Shown: one piece after another, positions 56,601 through 64,000 of the stretch
Numbering within the stretch: the first letter of the stretch is position 1
Layout: the number at the start of each line of letters is the position of its first letter
NCBI GenBank assembly: GCA_964023275.1
Contig: OZ029921.1
Location: 8,036,806-8,100,805, forward strand
Source: Norana najaformis
Lineage: Eukaryota; Annelida; Clitellata; Crassiclitellata; Hormogastridae
Length of the DNA: 64,000 nt
Direction: 5' to 3'
The notes under the pieces: model-generated
The model's input: only the letters and a program-made list of their open reading frames with translations
Databases searched by the model: none
What the model was told of the DNA's origin: nothing
Position numbers and translations under genes: made by a program

Positions 56601-59600
56601 TATAATATGATTTCTAATACGACCAGGCTGCTATACTATGAATTCTGATATAACCTGGTTATAACAAGAATTCTGATATAACCTGGTGTTATAATATGAA
56701 TTCTAATATAACCTGGTTGTTATAGCATGAATTCTAATGTGACCTGGTTGTTGTAACAAATTCTGGTATAACCTGGTTGGGGACATTGATCTCATAATTG
56801 GTTCACCTATGGAATATAAATTGTTATAACCTGACTTTATTATAAGGCTGTTCTTGATATGGCTTCCAAATACAGTGCTATAATGAATTTTCAGTGTATT
56901 GAAATGATTAGCTTATAATGGTTTTACTACAGAAGTGGTTGTTTGATTGCAGAGTGTGGTGTTGATGAGTGATGGCTTTAATGAAATCCAGAAGAGTGTT
57001 ACGAGCCTTGAGACTGATCGCCACACCATGAAGCTGTCCATAGATGAACTCACTGCCTTTGCCCACAATCTACAAGTAATCTGATTCAATCTAAGACCTT
57101 CTGTAGCTCAGCGTTAGTGAAACACAATGTATCAACCAATAATTTGCCTAAGGCACGTGCTGTAAACTGCTCTGCAATTCCATAACCATATCTTATCTTG
57201 CCATACATTACCTTCTCCTTCTCACGAAACGTTTTCATCAGTCTTTATCTTTCCATTTCTTTATTTTGTCAATACCTATGCTTTTCTTAACAAACCTAAC
57301 ACTGTCTTGCTGTGCCTTATTTCCATGCCTTGCCTGTTTTGTTTTTTTCTAGTCGTCAGTCACAGCTGTTCGTAATGAAACTCATGCAATTGAATCGCGT
57401 CTTTCAATTGTGGAATTATTTTCACAAGGAGCGAAGGATGATGACTCACTTGGGCCCGAGAAACTTCAGTCTCTTATCTCTCAGTCGCTGAACAAAACTG
57501 TGAGTTAATTACATACTACTTTTATCTGTGCACACACACACACATATATATATATATCTATGCATTTATAGAAATGATTCGCTTAGAATGTTGTTTTGAA
57601 AATAAGCAGTAAGAGTCCAGTAACATGTGGATGAATGTGAAACTGTCAGGACAGTGTGATAACGGAACATGTGCTACTGAATTATGCTGAAAAATCTCTG
57701 CATATAACATATTCCTGTATAGGTCTGTGTTTCCATATGTGCATTTACAGCATCCTGCTTACTGTAGACCTATGGACTTCATTTTAAAATCTAAATAGAA
57801 ATGTGCTTATGACAGAAACGCCTAATACACAGTAAATCAACTGTTAAACCTTTTGTAAAGTATAAATTTAAAAGTCGTTTAAACTACTGTTTTAAAGAAC
57901 AGTTTCAAGCAACAAGTCCATGTCTTATGAGCAAAAACTACACCCGGTATGCTGTGGACCAAGAGTCTACAGTGATGTAAAGCTGCCTTAAATGACTTGT
58001 TAATGGCGACTTATTAGTTCTTTGTTTCTTTATCACCTCATTGTATCCAACATCATTAAATATTAGCCTCAGTCAGTCAGTCATCTGCTAAAGTGAAATT
58101 TTCTTAATTTTTTAATTTGTTTTTTTCTTTTTGCATGTCCTTAGAAAACGGTATGCATTTGGCTTGTCTGCACCTGGTTTAGCACTTCTTGTTTTTGCTG
58201 AAGCCCCTAATCTATTCTGATAAATCATCCGTGGTTTCGCCTAACCATTTATCCCTCAGAAATAATCTTGAGAAACTTGGCAGGTGGTGTTTCTTTCATG
58301 GTGAAGAAACTTTACATACATACATATACACATGCATAGATACATACAGACATAAGTGTTTCTCTTATGTGCCAATGCAGAAGTCTTTCCTTGCACTGCA
58401 TATAACCTATCTGTGATGTTGCTTGATTGAGTGATGTCTGTTTTGTGGTTTTGTATCCATGTGGAGACCATAAGATCCTTAACAGGCTCATCACACAATG
58501 CCATATTATTAGATAAATGTTGCATGTATACATGTCAGACACATATGTGTAAGTGTTTATGTATTTGTTTACCTGAATGCTTGTATGTATTTATTTATGT
58601 GGGTATGTATGTGTAGTCTAGCTAACGAGTAATTGATCTGTTGTTAAAGATGTTGCCTATGTTGTTTACGTCAGCTACGTGAACTCAACTTCTCTGCAAG
58701 ATACACACAGCCAAATAGTGGTGCCTCACTCGAGTCGGAATTTCATTTGAAAGATTTGCAAGCACAGGTGACTGATCTATTTGTAGATATTTTATTTTAT
58801 TCTGATGGACATGTATATTCAAATAAATTGGTGTTGACTTGGAACTTGAGATTTATTAACCGTGGTGCTGAATTTCTTTGACCTCTGGTTTTATTTAACT
58901 TAGCCTGACTACTTATTGGCATTGATTGTTGTGTTTTGAACCTGACTTAAATCATTAATGACTTAGCTTCCAGAGTTTATTAAACTTGAAGCTGAGCATC
59001 ACTGATCTTGAAACAGATATTGTTTGTACTTGACTTAAATACTCACAGACCATGATCTAGTGCTTGCCTTGAAGGAGAAGAAGAAAAGAAGTCCCATGAG
59101 AGGCAGCCACGGGTATGAGCTGTTAGTGACATAACCGTAATTGTAAACTCGAGATTTCTATAGTGCCCAGCAAAAGCTAAATCATGGAAACCAGCTTATT
59201 CTCATGCACTCCGTCAAAACAAAACTAATAGGCAAGAAGGCCGTGTTTTCAGGCCAGGCAGGCAGGCAGGCGGCTGTGGTGGGTGGGCTTTGAAAATGAA
59301 ACTGCACGATAGATAAGGGAAAGGAGTGGTGTCCATTTCTCCCTTCGCTGCCTGATCTTGTTGCTGACTGTGGACAGTCAGTGTGATCACTTTGTAGCTG
59401 AGTTTGCTAGGAGGCACCAGTGGAACAGAAATCTTGAAATATCTTTCTGTCCTGGTGGGGATTTGAACTCCCAGCCTCTGGGTTGATAGTCCAACATGCT
59501 AACCACTAGACTACTGCACATCCCTTGAACTAGACCTTTGTTTAACTGCATATGTTTTTGAAAACTAGGTTGCAAACACAAGTCATATGATCAAGTATTT

Positions 59601-62584
59601 AGAAGATACAGTGCTACGGCTACAGGTCAACTTTGCTCAGCTGGAGAAAGCTGCTTTGGTAATATATTCTTTTTAAACGTTGTAGCACTTGGTAGAATGG
59701 TTATTATTGCATTCTGTTCCCACATACTGTTGGGTTCAACTCCTGATGAGGCAGAATATAATTACAAGTACCTTCTTCAGATATGTGTTTCTGCATACTG
59801 TGAACTCATTTTCTGAATGTGCTGTAGTGGATGATGCAGGGTAAATATGAGCTAGTGATTAGCAGACATGTGCAATTTTGCCTGGACTTATCTGTGTAGA
59901 TAGTATTTGTATAACAAGACTTGAATCTGTAGGCTTAGAATAAGGTAAGAATATTTGTTTAGGTATTTGGAGTTAAGTCTCAATGAGAGTGCTGCTACTG
60001 CCATGAAGTATAAATTGGAGAAACTGTACATTATTGTACGATAATTGACGTTTTTGGAAAGAAGTTTAATACAAATCAAAAAGAAAAGCAGAATTCATGA
60101 TTTCATGTAGGAATAGGCCATATTTATTAGAAGAGATTATTAACAGCATTTAATTAAGGAAGCATTTAATTAAAGTGCGACATGGAAATAAACCGAAGGG
60201 TGGCGATTGGAAAAGCCGCAACGAATGGACTAGAAAAAATATGGAAAGACAAACATGTGAGCACAGACACGAAAAAAAGATTGGTGAGGGCCTTGATTAT
60301 ACCAACAGTAACATACGGCAGTGAGACGTGGACAATGACCAAGAAAATAGAGAAAAAAATCAATGCTTGTGAAATGTGGATATGGAGGAAGATGCTGAGA
60401 ACATCATGGACGGAGAAAAGGACTAATGAATGGGTACGTAGGGCGATTGGAATTGAGCAAGATGAGACGTTACAACAAACAGTGCTAAAATCAAAGCTGA
60501 GGTTCTTTGGACATGTTATGAGATCAGATGGATTGGAAAAAGAAATGATGCTGGCTTGTGGAGAGGGAAAGAGAAAACAAGGGAGACCAAGGAAAAAATG
60601 GATGGACAAGATACACGAAGCAACTGGAATGAACTTGGCACAACTAAGGGACGCGACATTGGAAAGAAAGAAATGGAGAAGATTGATCATGACGGTCGCT
60701 AGAGCATTTAATTAAGGAAGTCAAGTGCGGCCTAGAAATAATTGCAGTGACACACACTTGTATATACTGATTAGCTTCTGAACTTTAAGGATTACAGAGC
60801 TCATATTCTGAAAACATCCATAAAATTGTTGGTATAATACCTGTCGTGTTGGTCACGTTCTACAAAACATGCAAATAATTATGTCTGTGCTTGCTCTGCT
60901 GTGGTATTGTTCATGCTAACCGATGACTAAATGGTAGATCGCATTGTGTTATGCCACCAAAGACTAATTCAAAACCTGCATACTATCATCACACCTACAT
61001 TGCAAAATCAGTGCTTATCAGATGCTCTATAAAGGCGCTGTGTATATATCTGGTTGCATTATGTTACCTTTACTGGTTCTGGATAATCAGGATGAAAAAA
61101 CGTCTCATCAACTCGAGAACAGAATTGCTGAGTTAGAAGGAAAATTGCATGAAGTCTTGGTGAACCATGGACACTTTCTTAACAACACTGTACAAAGATC
61201 ATCCATGGTTAATGGTAGGCCATCATTAATCAATTACAATACATAATTTGTTACCTAAAAGTTAAATATTGCTACCTGATTAAAAAATAAAAAAAGTGAA
61301 ATATTGATACCTGATTAAAAAAATTAGTTAAACTTACAAAAAATATCTGTAGAAAACAAGCCATAACTTTAAAGACAATGAGTTAAAAACACAATTCAGT
61401 TAAGCCATGAAGGAGCCAATTCAATTAGTTGAGCCATGAAGGTTTGTTGAAAGCAAGTGCGATTAATTTACAGTTCTTAACTTTCAGTTCAATAGGTATG
61501 TATGTATATATTCATGTTTTTCAAAAGCAACTGTTTAGCCTGAACCCTGCTTGTTTTGAAAGTATTTATCTGTGGAGATCTTACACCGCTGCACTGTCTG
61601 TTTGAATTAGCAATGTGCCATTTTAGGTGCCTGTTTATGGACTATCCATGCACAAGGTAGAAATCTCTTAAACGTAGGCTCAATTGGCAAGCAGTGTTAC
61701 CATGCACAGGTTGTTACCTATGTAGTTACAGAGGCAAAATGTGTAAGTAAGCAGACCCCTTTTGGTTTTATATATTCGAAATTTTCTGTTTGAAATTGCA
61801 CTGTACACTTTTAGGTTTCTGTTTATGGACTGTGCAAGCTCAAGATAGAAATCTCTTAACTGTAGACAAAATTGGGAAACAGTCTCACAACCTGACACAG
61901 GTTGTGTGGAACTATCTACTGTAAGAGTGGGTCCCATTTCTGTTTAGATTTTAAAACAACTATAGACTGTAATGAGGGCCATCAGCAAAATATGAAGAGC
62001 TATACTGCAAAACCAGATATGCATATAGTTTGCTGCAGAGAGGCAACAAGAAACATTGCAAATTAATAATTAGTATCAATTAGTAAAAAATTTGGAATTT
62101 AGTCATTTGAGTGGAAGATGACTGATTGAATGAGGCCAACATTTAATGATGTTGTACACTAGAAAGGGATAAAAGAACTACTGAGTCACCATTAACGAGT
62201 CATTGAGGCGGCTTTATATATTATTACACCTGACAACTAACCGTGCCTCAGCTTCGCATTATGCGTGACCTTGCAAGCGTTGAAAATCCTTGCAACAATA
62301 ATAATATTCAATTATAAACACAATGTAATACTTGTATGCATGAGATGCAAAGAAAGGCTACATTGTCGTATGCAGATTCCAAGATTTTTCAGCATATTTC
62401 ATTTTCATGTGTTTTCATTTATCATGTGGTTCTGATGGCTTGACTCCTGTCATTCACATGTTATCTTTTACTGTACTTTATTTGCACTGAAAGCAATGTC
62501 ACTTGTTTTTCCACAGATGCTGACAATGCTCTGAAAAATGTTGAAGAAGAAGTTTCAACCTCAGCAACTGACTACGGCCCCTAG
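53467..62584 (+). CDS. Single-pass membrane protein with long coiled-coil ectodomain (5' end missing)
   Basis: Nine exons (53467-53627, 54558-54685, 55215-55313, 56953-57075, 57353-57499, 58675-58767, 59569-59658, 61091-61214, 62517-62584) have GT/AG borders and fully compatible phases, joining to 343 residues and a stop. The protein starts basic (RQREKDGW), then has one hydrophobic segment of about 25 residues (CCAAIVCAVVVALMSAVGYT). The rest is heptad-rich helix such as LENLVQKLQ, LEDTVLRLQVNFAQLEKA and LENRIAELEGKLHEVL, with N-glycosylation-type sequons (NNT, NFS, NKT). This suggests a type II membrane protein. The layout recalls EFCAB14 or IKBIP-like proteins, but I see no EF-hand and cannot name an orthologue. 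At least one upstream exon, ending in phase 2, is missing or unrecognised. Confidence 0.85.
54000..54155 (-). mobile_element. tRNA-derived SINE (family A) with (GAAT) tail
   Basis: The reverse complement has GACTGATTGGTTCAGCAATC, a B-box-like TGGTTCAAGCC, then TTTGAGCAAA and GCTCAGTGCCATTGAG. It ends in an ATTC microsatellite. It lies in an intron of the coiled-coil gene. Confidence 0.55.
54558..54685 (+). CDS. Coiled-coil membrane protein, second visible exon
   Basis: The acceptor is CACTTTCAG| and the donor GACCAG|GTATGT. It completes a split Gly codon, then reads LEGNSSGPSLNNLKM through FQNNLSAVHDQ: Asn/Ser-rich, then amphipathic helix. Confidence 0.85.
55215..55313 (+). CDS. Coiled-coil membrane protein, third visible exon
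   Basis: The acceptor is GTTTTCAG| and the donor GTCACAG|GTGCGG, phase 0/0. It encodes 33 residues, FVTLQRFYKDMEENPNIVQF to LTPLSQ, predicted helical. Confidence 0.82.
55731..55865. repeat. Two-tier foldback palindrome in an intron
   Basis: The outer arms, GTTGGACATATGAAGC and GCTTCATATGTCCAAC, enclose inner arms ATGGGCTTCATATGTTCTAC and GTAGAACATACGAAGCCCAT around a 14-nt loop. The four arms share a CATATGAAGC core, so the structure is also a set of four related half-sites. It may be a small foldback element. Confidence 0.8.
56470..56790. repeat. ~36-bp minisatellite (TATAACCTGGTTG)
   Basis: At least eight imperfect copies of ATATAACCTGGTTGTTATAA plus CATGAATTCTA fill this intron stretch of the coiled-coil gene. 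Many differences between copies suggest age. Confidence 0.75.
56953..57075 (+). CDS. Coiled-coil membrane protein, fourth visible exon
   Basis: The acceptor is GATTGCAG| and the donor CTACAA|GTAATC, phase 0/0. It encodes 41 residues, SVVLMSDGFNEIQKSVTSLE to FAHNLQ, with a clear heptad pattern. Confidence 0.85.
57353..57499 (+). CDS. Coiled-coil membrane protein, fifth visible exon
   Basis: A long pyrimidine tract and TTTTTTCTAG| precede it, and the donor is AACT|GTGAGT, phase 0/0. It encodes 49 residues, SSVTAVRNETHAIESRLSIV to SQSLNKT, including two N-x-T sequons (NET, NKT). Confidence 0.87.
58675..58767 (+). CDS. Coiled-coil membrane protein, sixth visible exon
   Basis: The acceptor is TACGTCAG| and the donor GCACAG|GTGACT, phase 0/0. 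It encodes 31 residues, LRELNFSARYTQPNSGASLE to HLKDLQAQ, a linker with an NFS sequon and then helix. Confidence 0.82.
59138..59400 (-). mobile_element. LINE/SINE 3' tail copy
   Basis: It reads GAGATTTCTATAGTGCCCAG, AAACCAGCTTATTCTCATG and AAAACAAAACTAATAGGCAA, then a short (AGGC) run and GTGGTGGGTGGGCTTTG. It is the reverse of the family 3' UTR, placed in an intron of the coiled-coil gene. Confidence 0.65.
59440..59535 (-). mobile_element. tRNA-derived SINE head (family B)
   Basis: The reverse complement reads GTCTAGTGGTTAGCATGTTG (A box), GACTATCAACC (anticodon arm) and GGGAGTTCAAATCCCCACC (T arm). It then runs into CAGGACAGAAAGATATTTC. The acceptor stem is lost, so it is not a tRNA gene. 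Confidence 0.6.
59569..59658 (+). CDS. Coiled-coil membrane protein, seventh visible exon
   Basis: The acceptor is AAAACTAG| and the donor GCTTTG|GTAATA, phase 0/0. It encodes 30 residues with a strong coiled coil, YLEDTVLRLQVNFAQLEKAA. Confidence 0.85.
60182..60715 (+). pseudogene. 5'-truncated LINE copy, reverse-transcriptase C-terminus with open frame
   Basis: The 177-codon open frame contains LVRALIIPTVTYGSETWTMT, then WIWRKMLRTSWTEKRTNEW, LRFFGHVMRS, KRKQGRPRKKWMDKI and ERKKWRRLI, a complete LINE reverse-transcriptase tail. AGCATTTAATTAAGGA lies at 60145-60160 and at 60703-60718, a probable target duplication. The insertion sits inside an intron of the coiled-coil gene (between exons 59569-59658 and 61091-61214), in the same orientation. 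Confidence 0.85.
61091..61214 (+). CDS. Coiled-coil membrane protein, eighth visible exon
   Basis: The acceptor is GATAATCAG| and the donor TTAATG|GTAGGC, phase 0/1. It encodes DEKTSHQLENRIAELEGKLH and continues to RSSMVN, the strongest heptad run in the protein. Confidence 0.83.
61617..61925. repeat. Direct duplication of ~90 bp
   Basis: TGTTTATGGACTATCCATGC with GGTAGAAATCTCTTAAACGT (61630-61680) recurs diverged at 61813-61865 as TGTTTATGGACTGTGCAAGC with GATAGAAATCTCTTAACTGT. CAGGTTGTTACC and CAGGTTGTGTGG extend the match. It lies in the last intron of the coiled-coil gene. Confidence 0.7.
62517..62584 (+). CDS. Coiled-coil membrane protein, last exon and stop
   Basis: The acceptor is TTTTTCCACAG|, joined in phase 1 to complete an Asp codon. 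It encodes DADNALKNVEEEVSTSATDY and ends GP with TAG at 62582-62584. The matching phase and short, clean end support it as the terminal exon. Confidence 0.82.
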
Positions 62585-63520
62585 CATCAGTTTGACTTAG
62601 CAAGTGCTTTCTACAGCTTCAGCATCATTGATCTGTGCAAAAGCATTTTTTCTATCATCCGTAGCTGCATCTATTTTTGCATCTGTTTTTACCTAGTATC
62701 TGTGGTTTATAGAATTAGTATTTGATATTTATCTGGTACCTATGGTTGCTAGAATTTTCATGTTTTCTCATCTGTGCAATATGAGCTTCCATTTGTGGAA
62801 GACTTTTGTCTTCAGTGAATAATCTTGTTGTACTCTAATGTAATCTAAGGACTTCTGTGAAGCAGGCGTCCAACCCCCAAGACATACCAGAAATTAGCTG
62901 GTTCCGGTGATTCCATATTCTAGATTTTCAGTCCATTTGTGTTTTGCTTTACACTTGATTGTTTGTTGATTGCTGCTTTGATATTTCCAGCTACTGTCTT
63001 GTCAGATCATATAAATATATATTTGTGATTTGAATTCTATCCAGTTATTTTTATAGTGACTTGCAACAACCTTGCAGTTTTCATGGTGTACCACATAACT
63101 CAGTTATTTAATCTTAAGCAATAATTCATTGTTTTATCTTAAATTTGATGCATTTCTTTGTTTGGTTTAATTGATCTTGCTGTGTGAAGCTAGTCTGCTG
63201 TGGTTTGAAGTTTTGCAAATCATATTTTCATGTGTTCAGTTTCATTGTCTGTGGAGTTCTTTGCAAATACATGTTGATTGTAGGCTCAGGAAGCGCGTAT
63301 GGTCAGCAGTATCCAAAAAAAGACAAAGAGAATGTTTTGGAGTTGGTTAAAAGATTGATGGCTTAAGGGGCTTCAATAATACTGTCTGTCATGAAAGAAA
63401 CGCATATTTTTTTACTGTTCATTAAATGTTGGTTATTCCATCATCACGCTTTTCCTTTCCAAAATCATCTATTCTTTCATAAAATGTAAAGCTTAATAAA
63501 GTTGTTACTTTGGTTGTAGT
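62585..63520 (+). other. 3' UTR of the coiled-coil membrane protein
   Basis: AT-rich sequence follows the stop and runs to AATAAA at 63495-63500. A GT/T-rich stretch (TTACTTTGGTTGTAG) then follows, as expected after a cleavage site. Nothing else coding was recognised in it. Confidence 0.55.
63495..63500 (+). terminator. Candidate polyadenylation signal of the coiled-coil gene
   Basis: AATAAA about 910 bp after the stop is followed by a T/G-rich downstream element. Confidence 0.5.
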
Positions 63521-64000
63521 TTTGTATCTGCAGTATTTCAGTGGTTACATGTAACAATTTTATCAATAGGTGACCATGCAGAGAAAACCTGGCCTAACTC
63601 AGAACAGCTGAAACTGTTGTTGCTGTTGCATTGGATTAGGCTGGAAGAGCTGAATAATTTGGTGAAAACTGCTTGCTTTTTATGCAGTTATCTCAGCACA
63701 AATACTTTTGGAAAAATCACGAGTTAAACTTTGGAGTATCATGTGCAAAAGTAGTTACATGTATACAGCTCACGTTTAACATGGGATTTTGTAACTTATG
63801 TATTTCTGTGAAAATTATGCAGAGCTATTTTGGACCTATTCCATGCCTAAATCCCTTTTCAAGCGCTTTTCTTGCGTTCTAATTTTTCCAGCTTATGTCT
63901 TGGCTCCAAACAAGTCTTGCTGTTTGTTCTTGAAAGTATAATAGTTTTTTATTAATATTTTAGCTCCAAACAAGTTTTGCTAAACTTTTCTTTCTTGCAA
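63521..64000. other. Sequence downstream of the coiled-coil gene
   Basis: AT-rich, with no coding signal recognised. TAGCTCCAAACAAGTTTTGC at 63961 echoes GGCTCCAAACAAGTCTTGCT at 63901, a 60-bp-spaced direct repeat. Confidence 0.45.

Noticed and set aside
59440-59520. Minus-strand tRNA gene
   Set aside because: The T arm and A box are good, but the acceptor stem is missing and a second diverged copy with the same 3' extension exists at 50.7 kb.

Overview
This is animal nuclear DNA. The evidence is GT-AG introns, a nuclear receptor with a metazoan exon layout, a U6 snRNA-like sequence, degraded non-LTR retrotransposons, tRNA-derived SINE-like copies, two foldback/TIR elements and very many simple and complex tandem repeats. 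The repeat-laden intergenic DNA and the recurring 'TTTATATAGCGC' SINE signature suggest a marine invertebrate. The sequence alone does not fix the phylum.

Layout. About 1-11.4 kb is intergenic: tandem repeats, a decayed LINE reverse-transcriptase C-terminus (3.9-4.7 kb, minus strand) and a TIR element nested in a 40-bp minisatellite (8.99-9.37 kb). A complete seven-exon HNF4 (NR2A) gene lies at 11,727-25,934 on the plus strand. Its coding exons join in frame to 542 residues. A tiny first exon is followed by a 10.2-kb first intron, and a HNF1-like site lies about 170 bp upstream of the start codon. From 26 to 38 kb there are SINE copies, two LINE 3' ends, minisatellites with 145-bp and 52-bp periods, and a 470-bp CCTG-type array that grew inside a LINE 3' tail.

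At 38.3-45.2 kb there is a plus-strand, possibly lineage-specific locus that I do not recognise. It holds 27 near-identical 84-bp repeats, each encoding 28 residues, and an 8-bp insertion breaks their frame. After these come an Asp-rich ORF, a twice-repeated small domain whose second copy is frameshifted, a nonautonomous hAT-like element and a 283-codon acidic terminal ORF. Whether this is one gene, several, or a decaying gene cannot be settled here.

At 45-53 kb there are further arrays (27-bp, 18-bp, and a 207/247-bp higher-order array), a U6 snRNA variant with a correctly spaced TATA box but an 8-nt deletion, LINE and SINE remnants, and long ATT microsatellites. From 53,467 to 62,584 a nine-exon plus-strand gene, with its 5' exon missing, encodes a single-pass membrane protein with a long coiled-coil ectodomain. 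All its splice phases agree, and its 3' UTR ends near a polyadenylation signal at 63,495.

The two confident protein genes, HNF4 and the coiled-coil membrane protein, share a strand but show no functional link. Many long ORFs in the window are translations of simple repeats and were not annotated as genes.
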